Shown: positions 1 through 7,859, counted from the stretch's first letter. The stretch: 27,607 bases of DNA from Lachnospiraceae bacterium (GCA_900751995.1 CAADTP010000028.1:1-27607), one strand, 5' to 3'. Numbers and translations: made by a program. The notes: generated by a model not told the origin, from the sequence alone.

Positions 1-70
1 AACTCCGAGTGCCTCCCCTCCCCACGAATTTCCCCGTTTTTTCAAAACAAAACTTTTTTACCCAAAAAAC

Positions 71-793
71 CTACAACACTTTGGAAAGAAACTCCTTCGT
101 CCTTTCCTCTCGAGGATCCCCAAACAGTTCTTTCGGATTTCTATCCTCAAGAATCACCCCATCATCCATAAAGAGCACTCTGTCGCTGACCTCCCTTGCA
201 AATCCCATCTCATGGGTAACCACCAGCATGGTCATGCCTTCTTTTGCAAGCTCCTTCATAACCTCAAGAACCTCTCCGACCATCTCCGGATCAAGAGCTG
301 ATGTCGGCTCGTCGAACAGAAGCACCTGGGGATTCATTGCAAGGGCTCTGGCAATGGCAACCCTCTGCTTCTGTCCGCCTGAAAGCTTTCCGGGATAGAC
401 ATCGGCTTTTTCTTCAAGGCCGACTCTTTTCAAAAGAGCCCTCGCCTTCTGATCAGCTTCCGCTGCATTCCATTTGCCAAGACGCACCGGCGCAAGGGTG
501 ATATTTTTCAATACTGTCATATTTGGAAACAGATTAAAATGCTGAAAAACCATTCCCACATTTTCCCTGAATTTATCTACATCCAGCTTCGGATCCAGAA
601 GCTGCTGTCCGTTTACGGTGATCTCTCCTTCCTCCGGTTTTTCCAGAAGGTTCAGGCAGCGCAGAAATGTAGATTTTCCGGAGCCGGACGGACCGATGAT
701 GCAGATACACTCACCCTTGTTTACGTGAGTTGTGATTCCCTTTAATACGTGTACGTCCCCGAAGGACTTTTTCAGATTTTTAACATCAATCAC
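71..793 (-). CDS. Polar amino acid-type ABC transporter ATP-binding protein
   Basis: 240-residue ATPase of the polar amino acid uptake (HAAT/GlnQ-ArtP) class. Visible motifs: Walker A GPSGSGKST at 34-42, Q-loop glutamine at 84 in MVFQHFNLFP, signature LSGGQ at 137-141, Walker B VLLFDEP at 157-163, SALD D-loop, and switch histidine 194. The length is typical of the family. It would energise the fused binding-protein/permease encoded just upstream; the two genes overlap by 8 nt, so they are probably translationally coupled. The start is GTG, with an AAGGAG site about 11 nt before it. It is the last gene of the frlB-frlD-transporter operon, so I infer its cargo is an Amadori compound such as fructoselysine rather than a free amino acid; sequence alone would only say polar amino acid. 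Confidence 0.93.
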   Translation of the reverse strand: MIDVKNLKKSFGDVHVLKGITTHVNKGECICIIGPSGSGKSTFLRCLNLLEKPEEGEITVNGQQLLDPKLDVDKFRENVGMVFQHFNLFPNMTVLKNITLAPVRLGKWNAAEADQKARALLKRVGLEEKADVYPGKLSGGQKQRVAIARALAMNPQVLLFDEPTSALDPEMVGEVLEVMKELAKEGMTMLVVTHEMGFAREVSDRVLFMDDGVILEDRNPKELFGDPREERTKEFLSKVL

Positions 794-2288
794 TTTCTCT
801 CAGTCTCCTTTCAAATCTCTTCAGCAGAAGGCTCAGGCACTTCACGATCAGATAATACATGATACCTGCAACGATCAGCGGAATAAACATCTGATAAGTA
901 CGGGAAGAAACATAGCTTGCCGCTTTTGTCAGATCCATGATACCTACATAACCTAAAATAGATGTTTCTTTGATCAGCTGGATAAACTCATTACCCATTG
1001 CCGGAAGGATGGTTTTTACAGCCTGCGGAATGATAATGAAACGCATGGTATCTTTATACCCAAGACCCAGAGAACGACCAGCCTCGCTCTGGCCCTTGTC
1101 CACAGATAAAATACCTCCGCGGATAACCTCGGAAACATATGCACCGCTGTTGATACCGAAGCTGACCACTGCTGCCACATATCCCAGCCTGCTGTGGAAC
1201 ACTGCAAAATAGATGATCATCAGCTGAAGGACTGACGGTGTTCCACGGATCACATCAACATAAATATCCGCGATCGTGGAAAGAATGGTTCTTCTGCCTT
1301 TTTTCGCAGCTCCAAGACGTACCAGAGCCACTACAAGACCGATCAGGATACCTACGATCACTGACAAAAGGGAAACGATCAGCGTAATCCCAAGACCGTT
1401 AATATAAAACTTCCAACGATTATCCTGAAGGAAAATAAAGCTTAAAAGTCCCAGAAAACCATCGGTTGCTGCTACATCTGTCACATCCTCGCTGTTTTCA
1501 AGTGTGTCCACAAAATACTTCTGATAAAGATCATCATATTCCCCGGATTTTTTTACTTTTGCAAGCCCGTCATTGATGATCTGGACAAGCTCTGTGTTTC
1601 CTTTTTCAATACAGAAAACCGTATCCTCTGCTGTACTTGGCACGGACTCATACTGCAGGTCTGAGTTCTGTTTGCAGTAGATCTCCGCCATGATATTGTC
1701 GATCAGAACTGCATCTGCTCCACCGTTTTTCAGCTCCATGACTGCACTGGAAGCGTTTTTAAATCTTTTTACTTTGGCATCCTTAACTTCACCGTAATCA
1801 GTAGTCTCGCCGGATGCGATCATATCACTCTGTGCACCCTCCAGAACTGCAACGGTTTTTCCGGACATCTCCTCAAAATCCTTGATCGGATTATCCTTAC
1901 GGCTGATGATGCACTGTGTACCGGTGTAATAAACATCGGAAAAATCAACGCTTTTTTTACGGTCCTCCGTAGGTCCGATCCCGGCTGCGATCACCTGTAC
2001 ATCACCAGCCTCCATGGAACCCATCAGGGAATCAAAGGGCATATCCTTCCATACCAGCTTTACGTTTTCTTCCTTGGCGATCGCCTCCAGAAGATCGTAA
2101 TCAAAACCTGTAATATTTCCATTATCATCCAGGTATTCAAATGGTGAATACTCTGCGTTCGTTCCTATGATGATGGTCTGCTGTTCTGCCGCTTTTACTG
2201 CCACTGCACTGCTGAAATATATCGGCAGAGCCATGATCATACACAGTACAAAACAGATAAGAGCTCTGCTTTTTCCATTGCGTCCCAT
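786..2288 (-). CDS. Fused substrate-binding protein/permease of an amino acid-type ABC importer
   Basis: 500-residue fusion. Residues 1-34 are a signal peptide (hydrophobic core about 9-29, ending near VKAAEQ). Residues 37-262 are a family 3 solute-binding domain (SBP_bac_3). Residues 290-490 are an HAAT-type permease domain with several membrane helices and an EAA loop near 402-425. The architecture resembles lactococcal GlnP. The binding domain keeps the features that hold an amino acid backbone: T107/R110 for the carboxylate and an aspartate near 197 for the amine. Epsilon-fructoselysine keeps both groups free, which fits the neighbouring frlB and frlD. The start ATG has an AGGAGGGG site. 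It lies 15 nt after frlD and overlaps the ATPase gene by 8 nt. The substrate is inferred from context. Confidence 0.9.
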   Translation of the reverse strand: MGRNGKSRALICFVLCMIMALPIYFSSAVAVKAAEQQTIIIGTNAEYSPFEYLDDNGNITGFDYDLLEAIAKEENVKLVWKDMPFDSLMGSMEAGDVQVIAAGIGPTEDRKKSVDFSDVYYTGTQCIISRKDNPIKDFEEMSGKTVAVLEGAQSDMIASGETTDYGEVKDAKVKRFKNASSAVMELKNGGADAVLIDNIMAEIYCKQNSDLQYESVPSTAEDTVFCIEKGNTELVQIINDGLAKVKKSGEYDDLYQKYFVDTLENSEDVTDVAATDGFLGLLSFIFLQDNRWKFYINGLGITLIVSLLSVIVGILIGLVVALVRLGAAKKGRRTILSTIADIYVDVIRGTPSVLQLMIIYFAVFHSRLGYVAAVVSFGINSGAYVSEVIRGGILSVDKGQSEAGRSLGLGYKDTMRFIIIPQAVKTILPAMGNEFIQLIKETSILGYVGIMDLTKAASYVSSRTYQMFIPLIVAGIMYYLIVKCLSLLLKRFERRLRESD

Positions 2289-2303
2289 TATTTTCCCCTC
2301 CTG

Positions 2304-3161
2304 CTATTCATATTTTTTTCCGTAGCCAAAAGCACCTTCCATGCCACAAATGCCCGCTGCAAAAGCAGCTGCCTCTTCAAGACTTTCACAGATCGCGGTT
2401 TCCTCCGCCATGCCGTTTTTCCTTCTTCCGATATACCCGGTAAGGAAAGATGCGATCAGTGAATCCCCGGCGCCAAGAGTATCTTTTACTTCCGTAAGCG
2501 GCGCTGCCGGCTGTCGGTAAAAATTCCTTCCGTCATAAAGAATGCAGCCCTTGGCTCCTCTGGAGGCCATGGCAAGCTTCGGCCCCATGGAGATGATCTT
2601 TTTCAGATGCTCTTCTGCCTCCTGGTCGGTTCCGTCAAAGGAGCAAAATGCGTAAGTAACCTCCGGTGCTGTTTTTTCATAATATTCCTCTGTGGAATCA
2701 TCAGAAAAGTCAAAAGAAACCGGAATTCCCGCCTCTTTGATCTTATGCAGCTCTTCCTCCGTAAAAGAGTAATTTCCGCTATGTACCACATCAAAGCCTT
2801 TCATATATTCCAGATCAAAACGATCAAGGATATACGGTGTTTTTCCACGGATACCACCATCATTAAAATCCAGGAACTCACGGTCTCCGTCTTTTAATGT
2901 GATCCTGGAATAACCGTTCTCGCCATGCAGCTGTCTGCACTTTACGGTTTCCACGCCGATTTTTTCCAGTGTATCCATGATCAGTTCTGCTCTGTCGTCA
3001 TCTCCGAAATATCCCATATACGCTGTTTTTTCACATCCGGCCATCTTTCCGTAAACACTGACGTTTACGCAGTTTCCGCCTGGATACATGGTTTTCAGAT
3101 GATCATAGATATCCACTACATTGTCTCCGAAGCCAAGAAGCCTTGTACTGTATTTACTCAT
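2304..3161 (-). CDS. frlD: Fructoselysine 6-kinase (PfkB family)
   Basis: 285-residue ribokinase/PfkB-family kinase that phosphorylates fructoselysine at C6, the step before FrlB deglycase. It opens with the FrlD-like pattern GFGDNVVDIY, then PGGNCVNVSVY (27-37), and carries the family signature DTLGAGDS at 227-234 with the catalytic base Asp233. Recall of E. coli FrlD shows the same N-terminal GDNxVDIY, GGNxVNVxVY and xFDFSD blocks. I chose the ATG at 3161 because AAAGGG sits a few nt upstream; a GTG nine codons earlier is in frame but has no good site. It lies 37 nt after frlB and 15 nt before the transporter fusion. Cytoplasmic. A kinase for a related Amadori compound (glucoselysine, psicoselysine) is the main alternative. 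Confidence 0.88.
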   Translation of the reverse strand: MSKYSTRLLGFGDNVVDIYDHLKTMYPGGNCVNVSVYGKMAGCEKTAYMGYFGDDDRAELIMDTLEKIGVETVKCRQLHGENGYSRITLKDGDREFLDFNDGGIRGKTPYILDRFDLEYMKGFDVVHSGNYSFTEEELHKIKEAGIPVSFDFSDDSTEEYYEKTAPEVTYAFCSFDGTDQEAEEHLKKIISMGPKLAMASRGAKGCILYDGRNFYRQPAAPLTEVKDTLGAGDSLIASFLTGYIGRRKNGMAEETAICESLEEAAAFAAGICGMEGAFGYGKKYE

Positions 3162-3198
3162 ATTTTCCCTTTCTCTGTGCACAGGCACAGTAGCACCT

Positions 3199-4167
3199 TT
3201 AGTACTCTACAACGCCCATATATCTTCTCATATCCAGCGGATGACGGCGTTTATCCTGGAGAGCGGTACGGTAAACGGTCGTCATGGTGTAGAACAGCAT
3301 CGGGGTAAAATATTCCACACAGCTGTCATCAATTGCTTCCATACCAAGCTTATCCGCATCGATCACTTCGTATTTCTTTCCGTATTTTTCAAGGAAAGTC
3401 AGCACACGCGCATCCATCATACGATTTCTGCCCCGGCTCATCATAAGGATATAAAGATGATCCTCATCCGTTACCTCAAACGGTCCATGGAAATATTCCG
3501 CACTGTTCAGATAACCGCAGTCCATCCACTGCATTTCCTGAAGTGAGCAGATCGCAAAGCCATATGCCTGAGAATAGGAAGCTCCCGATGCCATGATATA
3601 AAGGTTCGGTTCCTCTGAATATTTTTCTGCAAAAAGCCATGCTGCATTCTGCTGATCCTTCACTGCAGCTGCAATAACATCATCGATCTTTTCAAAGCCT
3701 TCCACGATCTTATCGTAAAGCTTATATCCCGGCTCCTGTACCTTCATCAGCTCATTAAGAATACGAAGTACGATTCCCTGAGGCTTCTCTGCTTCCTTTA
3801 CCCCCGGTGCCCAGTCGTATACAACGGAGATCCATTTATCGGTATCACATGGAGAACCTGGCGCATGTGTCATTGTAACAACAGCCGCACCTGCATCCAT
3901 TCCTGTTTTTGCTGCCTCCAGACACTCCTTTGTCTTGCCACTGTGGGAGCAGATGATCAGAAGACTGTCTTTTCCCAGCTTCTTCGGCGGTGTCAGTGCA
4001 AACTCTCTTGCAGGGATCCACTGTGCATCCATCACTGCGGATTCCGCACGGACAAAATAATATCCCGGATACAGATCCACAAGAGATCCTCCGCATGCAA
4101 GAAAATACACATTTTTGATTGTTCCATGCTCTTTGTTGATCTTATTTACGATTTTTACTGCGTCCAT
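3199..4167 (-). CDS. frlB: Fructoselysine 6-phosphate deglycase (SIS-domain)
   Basis: 322-residue protein with two SIS (phosphosugar isomerase) domains, roughly 15-150 and 190-310. It splits fructoselysine 6-phosphate into lysine and glucose 6-phosphate. Visible features are the SIS sugar-phosphate loop CSHSGKTKE (73-81), a second-domain EYFHGPFE block and the C-terminal RRYMGVVEY, which closely matches RRYYGGLVEY of E. coli FrlB as I recall it. This end separates it from GlmS and AgaS relatives. The start is the second of two close ATGs (4167), because GGAGG lies 6 nt before it and overlaps the first. It is the first gene of the operon, with about 290 nt to the divergent regulator start. Glucoselysine 6-phosphate deglycase (GfrF-like) is an alternative. 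Confidence 0.85.
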   Translation of the reverse strand: MDAVKIVNKINKEHGTIKNVYFLACGGSLVDLYPGYYFVRAESAVMDAQWIPAREFALTPPKKLGKDSLLIICSHSGKTKECLEAAKTGMDAGAAVVTMTHAPGSPCDTDKWISVVYDWAPGVKEAEKPQGIVLRILNELMKVQEPGYKLYDKIVEGFEKIDDVIAAAVKDQQNAAWLFAEKYSEEPNLYIMASGASYSQAYGFAICSLQEMQWMDCGYLNSAEYFHGPFEVTDEDHLYILMMSRGRNRMMDARVLTFLEKYGKKYEVIDADKLGMEAIDDSCVEYFTPMLFYTMTTVYRTALQDKRRHPLDMRRYMGVVEY

Positions 4168-4301
4168 TTTCATCCTCCGGTTTTCGTGGAAATTCGTCTG
4201 AGAATCCTCTGAATCCATTGAAAATACAGGTTTTTTCGGATTTTCAGATGAATTTCTCCTTCTTGTACTTTTGCATTTTACCTTTTTGAAGAATATAACA
4301 T

Positions 4302-4315
4302 ATTATAACGTTATA
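4302..4315 (-). promoter_or_regulatory. Candidate -10 and palindrome for the frlB operon
   Basis: On the minus strand a perfect TATAAT lies at 4307-4302, and it overlaps the perfect 12-bp palindrome TATAACGTTATA at 4304-4315. I find no convincing -35. The palindrome covering the -10 is a plausible operator for the divergent GntR/UTRA protein, but no binding evidence exists here. Confidence 0.45.
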
Positions 4316-4382
4316 GTAAAGAGTATATTCATGATTTATGATTAATTATTCATCCAATATACCTTCTGACGCACTGCAGAGG

Positions 4383-4402
4383 TTTGTCCCTTACTGGACA
4401 AA
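4383..4402. promoter_or_regulatory. Inverted repeat TTTGTCC-N6-GGACAAA (candidate operator)
   Basis: A perfect 7-bp inverted repeat with a 6-nt spacer, about 57 nt before the GntR-family start codon. A -10-like TATAGT lies at 4414-4419, and the weak -35 candidate TTACTG (4391-4396, spacing 17) falls inside the repeat. A dimeric repressor bound here would block the regulator's own promoter, so autoregulation is likely. The motif differs from TATAACGTTATA at 4304-4315, so only one of them may be the true GntR site. Confidence 0.5.
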
Positions 4403-4458
4403 TACATCCGCACTATAGTAAAATATCTTTTATGAACAACCTCAGAAAGGATATTTTC

Positions 4459-5181
4459 ATGTTAAATAAAAATTCAATCCAGCCGCTTTACAAGCAGCTT
4501 ATGGATATCATCACCCAGCAGATCAAAAACGGTACTTATAAGCCCGGAGAAAAAATCCCTCCTGAGCCGGAGCTTGCCGATCTTTACCATGTCAGCCGGA
4601 TCACTGTCCGACGTACCGTGGAGGAGCTTTGCACACAGGGCTATCTTATCAAGCATCAGGGAAAAGGAACCTTTGTAAAATCCCCCATGATCTTCCGGAA
4701 ATTTGAATCCCAGAAAAATATGAGCTTTTCCGAATCCTGCCGTCAGAATGACCGGATTCCGGAATCTCACGTACTGTCCTTCTGCAAAAAACCTGCGAAC
4801 AGCGTAACCTCTGATTTTCTGCAGCTTACTTCGGATGAGGAAGTTTTTTTCCTGGAACGTCTTCTTCTGGCTGACAGTATTCCGGTTATTGATGTTCACA
4901 CCTGGCTCCCCACACGGCTTTTCCCGGATTTTGATCCGAACGCTGTAGAAAACGGTTCTTTTTTTGAATATATCAAAAACACCTACCGCTGTACGATCGC
5001 AGAATCCAGCCGCAGCACCATTTCTGTTACTGCAGCCTCCCCGGATATGGCAAAAACTTTGCGTCTGTCTTCCGGCGATCCCGTGCTGATCCTGGATTCC
5101 TATATGGAAGCTCCTGATGGAAATCCGCTTTACATCAGCCGTGAATACATTGCAGGTTCCCGCTATACGATTTCATTTTGA
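4459..5181 (+). CDS. frlR: GntR/HutC-family transcriptional regulator with UTRA domain
   Basis: 240-residue regulator. An N-terminal GntR winged helix (about 8-74) shows the family blocks PLYKQL, GTYKPGEKIPPEPELA and VSRITVRRTVEEL, ending with GYLIKHQGKGTFV. Residues 90-235 form a UTRA ligand-binding domain typical of the HutC subfamily, which senses sugars, sugar phosphates or related metabolites. The start at 4459 is preferred because AAAGGA lies 7 nt upstream; an in-frame TTG further upstream lies inside the inverted repeat. It is transcribed away from frlB, and by position it should control the frl operon with fructoselysine 6-phosphate or a related compound as ligand. The name is given by context; I cannot distinguish FrlR from other HutC paralogues by sequence alone. 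Confidence 0.82.
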   Translation: MLNKNSIQPLYKQLMDIITQQIKNGTYKPGEKIPPEPELADLYHVSRITVRRTVEELCTQGYLIKHQGKGTFVKSPMIFRKFESQKNMSFSESCRQNDRIPESHVLSFCKKPANSVTSDFLQLTSDEEVFFLERLLLADSIPVIDVHTWLPTRLFPDFDPNAVENGSFFEYIKNTYRCTIAESSRSTISVTAASPDMAKTLRLSSGDPVLILDSYMEAPDGNPLYISREYIAGSRYTISF

Positions 5182-5189
5182 AGAATCAA

Positions 5190-5250
5190 AAAACGGCACA
5201 GAAGCGTTATGCTGCCAATACAGCAGCATACACCTCTGTGCCAGTGTTTA
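5190..5250. terminator. Bidirectional terminator between regulator and carboxypeptidase genes
   Basis: A compound hairpin: outer arms GGCACAGA (5195-5202) and TCTGTGCC (5235-5242), inner arms ATGCTGC (5209-5215) and GCAGCAT (5223-5229). On the minus strand it is followed by a run of six T, a good intrinsic terminator for the D,D-carboxypeptidase gene. On the plus strand it is followed by the weaker tract GTGTTTATTT, and it can end the regulator transcript. Confidence 0.8.
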
Positions 5251-5326
5251 TTTATCCAAAAATATTACTGTTCACTCCGTTCTCTGCAACACGCTTCGCG
5301 ATACACAAAATTTGTCCTTTATCTTT

Positions 5327-6322
5327 TCAAGACTCCGATCCATCACTGCCTGTCATCTGTGCCTCAATGGCCTTTCCAAGGCGGTTATAGATCGTCACCG
5401 CATCCTCCACATGGAGTGGGCTTCCGGTATTTCCCGATGCGCCTGCCGTTACCAGTATGTATTCCCTGTCGTAAATCTCTGCAAAGCTTGCAAGACACAG
5501 ACCCGCCTCGCTGGTATATCCTGTCTTGCCGCCCAGGATCTTGCCGCCGGTAACGGAAGGGTCAGAAAGATTTTTGAACATGGTACTGTAATATGTGATC
5601 CCGCTGGGATGGATATTCGTCACTCCTGTGGAATGCCGCGGACTCTCAATGATCTCTCTGAACGTATCGTTCCGAAGCGCATACCTGAGCAGCACCGCAA
5701 TATCTCTCACTGTACTGTAATGATCCGGATCATGAAGCCCTGTCGTATCACAGAAATGTGTATCATTCATTCCAATCCTCTGTGCCTTCTTATTCATCAG
5801 CTCCACAAATCCATCCCTGGAACCGCCTACGGTATCCGCCAGTGCGATACAACACTCCGCACCGGATGGCAGCATGGCACCATAAAGAAGGTCGATGGCC
5901 CGCACGGTCTCACCGGGCTGAAAGCCTGCCTGGGTGGCATCCTGCTCATAAAGCCCCTGGAACATTTCCTGGGTCAGAGTGATCTCCTGATCCAGATCAT
6001 CCAGGTTCTCAATAGCCACGATCACCGTCATGATCTTCGTCATGGAAGCCGGATAGATCTTCTCATCGCCCTTCATATTTCCGATGATCTTTCCGCCTTT
6101 TACCTGCATCAGCACTGCGTAGGGACTGTTGATACCGCTCATCTCAAGCTTACGGACAACCGGTCTCTGCAGAGACTCCATCCAGTCACCTACCCCTTTA
6201 TTCCAGCCGATGATCACTACAAGTGTCAGGATCACGATAGCCTCTACCACCAGGCAGAGTATCATTTTTATTTTGTTTACCTGTTTTTTTATTTTCTTCG
6301 CTTTACGCTTTTTTGATCTCAA
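5327..6322 (-). CDS. Membrane-anchored D-alanyl-D-alanine carboxypeptidase (peptidase S11)
   Basis: 331-residue penicillin-binding-type serine peptidase that trims the terminal D-Ala of peptidoglycan stems outside the membrane. A very basic N-terminus (1-19) precedes one membrane anchor (20-40). Catalytic motifs: SMTK (Ser93, Lys96) and KTG (266-268). The middle motif, normally SxN, reads SGA at 153-155 (in LPSGAECC); the Asn is replaced, which I recall from other Firmicute homologues, so it is a subfamily trait rather than proof of inactivity. It lacks the long C-terminal domain and amphipathic helix of classical DacA. The start is TTG with GGGAG 6 nt upstream. It is monocistronic, bounded by the rplA terminator above and the hairpin at 5190-5250 below. 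Confidence 0.9.
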   Translation of the reverse strand: MRSKKRKAKKIKKQVNKIKMILCLVVEAIVILTLVVIIGWNKGVGDWMESLQRPVVRKLEMSGINSPYAVLMQVKGGKIIGNMKGDEKIYPASMTKIMTVIVAIENLDDLDQEITLTQEMFQGLYEQDATQAGFQPGETVRAIDLLYGAMLPSGAECCIALADTVGGSRDGFVELMNKKAQRIGMNDTHFCDTTGLHDPDHYSTVRDIAVLLRYALRNDTFREIIESPRHSTGVTNIHPSGITYYSTMFKNLSDPSVTGGKILGGKTGYTSEAGLCLASFAEIYDREYILVTAGASGNTGSPLHVEDAVTIYNRLGKAIEAQMTGSDGSES

Positions 6323-6350
6323 TTTATACTCCCTGTTCCGACAAATTCAT

Positions 6351-6369
6351 CTGTAAGTTTTACTTACAG
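6351..6369. promoter_or_regulatory. Perfect inverted repeat in the carboxypeptidase leader
   Basis: CTGTAAGT-TTT-ACTTACAG, an 8-bp perfect dyad with a 3-nt loop, 28 nt upstream of the TTG start at 6322. It may be an operator or an mRNA hairpin near the ribosome-binding site. A further short hairpin (AAAGCTC-TGAT-GAGCTTT, 6435-6452) lies upstream. I cannot name a regulator for either. Confidence 0.4.
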
Positions 6370-6524
6370 AAACGTTTTCCCCATCTTTTTTATATTAACA
6401 TGATTATTATTTTCTTCTGTAAAATCTATATGAAAAAGCTCTGATGAGCTTTCGGTCTGTTACAACTCTGTTTGTGCCTTATTGTAGGATTTTTGCCCCC
6501 AAAAATCAAGGTGTATAAATGTAT

Positions 6525-6565
6525 AAAAAAATACCCCATACAAAGTTTCCTCTGTACAGGGTATT
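6525..6565 (-). terminator. Rho-independent terminator after rplA
   Basis: On the minus strand, 9 nt after the rplA stop, a long hairpin (arms 6531-6547 and 6550-6565, closing pairs AATACCC and GGGTATT) is followed by seven T. This ends the rpmG-secE-nusG-rplK-rplA operon. No rplJ or rplL follows. Confidence 0.88.
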
Positions 6566-6574
6566 TAAAATTTA

Positions 6575-7270
6575 TTACTGAGCTAATTTAATCGGGTTAA
6601 GCTTAACACCAGGTCCCATTGTCGGAGCGATTGTAACGCTCTTCAGATACTGACCTTTCAGTGTGCTAGGTCTAGCCTTTGTGATAGCTCCCATAAGCGT
6701 CTGGAAGTTGTCGCTTAACTGCTCCTCGGTAAAGGAAGCCTTTCCGATCGGAACATGGATGATGTTGGATTTGTCAAGACGATACTCGATCTTACCTGCT
6801 TTAATGTCGTTAACAGCTTTTGTTACGTCCATTGTTACAGTACCAGCTTTCGGGTTTGGCATTAAACCTTTCGGTCCAAGTACACGACCAAGACGACCTA
6901 CAACGCCCATCATATCCGGTGTTGCAACTACAACGTCAAAGTCAAGCCATCCCTCGTTCTGGATCTTCGGAATGAGGTCCTCAGCTCCTACGAAGTCTGC
7001 TCCTGCTGCCTTTGCCTCTTCTGCCTTAGCATCTTTAGCAAATACAAGTACACGAACTTTTTTACCTGTTCCGTGTGGCAGAACAACTGCTCCACGGATC
7101 TGCTGATCTGCGTGACGTCCATCGCAGCCTGTACGGATGTGAACTTCGATGGTCTCGTCGAACTTAGCTACAGCTGCTTTTTTAACAAGGCTGATAGCCT
7201 CTGGTGCATCATATAATGTTGCGCGGTCTACTGCTTTCGCAGCTTCCACATATTTCTTTCCTCGTTTCAT
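6575..7270 (-). CDS. rplA: 50S ribosomal protein L1
   Basis: 231 residues, the usual L1 length. It forms the L1 stalk with 23S rRNA and guides deacylated tRNA out of the E site; in bacteria it also represses its own operon by binding a leader that mimics the rRNA site. Recognisable blocks are KRGKKYVEAAK at the N-terminus, VRVLVFAKDAKAEEAKAAGADFVG, GRLGRVLGPKGLMPNPKAGTV and the C-terminal SVTIAPTMGPGVKLNP. The start ATG has AGGAGG upstream. The 95-nt gap to rplK contains an L1-binding-like hairpin (7285-7313). Confidence 0.98.
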   Translation of the reverse strand: MKRGKKYVEAAKAVDRATLYDAPEAISLVKKAAVAKFDETIEVHIRTGCDGRHADQQIRGAVVLPHGTGKKVRVLVFAKDAKAEEAKAAGADFVGAEDLIPKIQNEGWLDFDVVVATPDMMGVVGRLGRVLGPKGLMPNPKAGTVTMDVTKAVNDIKAGKIEYRLDKSNIIHVPIGKASFTEEQLSDNFQTLMGAITKARPSTLKGQYLKSVTIAPTMGPGVKLNPIKLAQ

Positions 7271-7284
7271 TTCTATAACCTCCT

Positions 7285-7313
7285 GTGGTATTTGCGGGGA
7301 AAAGCCCTCCCAC
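7285..7313 (-). promoter_or_regulatory. L1-binding-like leader element upstream of rplA
   Basis: On the minus strand this reads GTGGGAGGGC, a TTTT loop, CCCCGC, then AAATACCAC. The outer GTGG/CCAC pair, the internal GAG facing an AAATA strand and the capped GC helix match the L1 stalk of 23S rRNA, which has GTGGGAGG and GAAATACCAC on its two strands. It lies a few nt before the AGGAGG site of rplA, so L1 bound here could block rplA translation. A second copy lies before rplK. Confidence 0.72.
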
Positions 7314-7365
7314 TTGAAAATTTCACTTTTTCTACGGGAACCCCGAACTTAAGCTTCGGTATTTA

Positions 7366-7791
7366 TTAGTCTACGACTTCGATTCCCATACTTCTTGCTG
7401 TACCGGCGATCATGCTCATAGCAGCCTCGATGGATGCTGCATTGAGGTCTTTCATCTTCAGCTCAGCGATCTCCTGAACCTGTGCCTTAGTAACTTTAGC
7501 TACTTTGGTCTTGTTCGGTGTACCGGAACCAGATTTGATGTTTGCAGCTTTCTTAAGAAGAACTGCTGCCGGCGGAGTCTTGGTTATGAAGCTGAAACTT
7601 CTGTCAGCGTAAACAGTGATGACAACCGGGATGATAAGATCTCCCTGATCAGCTGTTCTTGCGTTGAACTCCTTAGTAAACTGTACGATGTTTACACCAT
7701 GCTGTCCAAGAGCCGGACCTACAGGTGGTGCTGGAGTTGCTTTACCAGCCGGAATCTGTAATTTGATATATCCTGTTACTTTCTTTGCCAT
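7366..7791 (-). CDS. rplK: 50S ribosomal protein L11
   Basis: 141 residues when started at the ATG at 7791, exactly the normal L11 length. A GTG three codons upstream overlaps the GGAGG site and is unlikely. The N-terminal domain shows MAKKVTGYIKLQIPAGKA and PAPPVGPALGQHGVNI, the stalk-base region that contacts the GTPase centre; the C-terminal domain ends with AGTARSMGIEV. It binds 23S rRNA at the GTPase-associated centre and is the target of thiopeptides. It follows nusG after a 68-nt gap that holds an L1-like leader element. Confidence 0.98.
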   Translation of the reverse strand: MAKKVTGYIKLQIPAGKATPAPPVGPALGQHGVNIVQFTKEFNARTADQGDLIIPVVITVYADRSFSFITKTPPAAVLLKKAANIKSGSGTPNKTKVAKVTKAQVQEIAELKMKDLNAASIEAAMSMIAGTARSMGIEVVD

Positions 7792-7807
7792 TTTCGGCAC
7801 CTCCTAT

Positions 7808-7837
7808 GTGGTATTGGCGGGGGTGTGTCCCTCCCAC
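7808..7837 (-). promoter_or_regulatory. L1-binding-like leader element upstream of rplK
   Basis: On the minus strand: GTGGGAGGG, an ACACA-type loop, CCCCCGCC, then AATACCAC, a few nt before the AGGAGG of rplK. It is the same design as the element at 7285-7313, with the outer GTGG/CCAC helix, GAG internal strand and AATA strand preserved while the apical loop differs. L1 autoregulation at the rplK leader is established in bacteria; assignment here is by resemblance to 23S rRNA. Confidence 0.75.
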
Positions 7838-7859
7838 TTGCTGTTACCTTGTTTTTGAA

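Noticed and set aside
1..70. Terminator after the amino acid-type ATPase gene
   Set aside because: T-rich on the minus strand but without a convincing hairpin in the visible 70 nt.
5117..6316. 399-codon open frame on the plus strand opposite the carboxypeptidase
   Set aside because: It overlaps the end of the regulator and runs antisense to a well-supported gene; no domain is visible.
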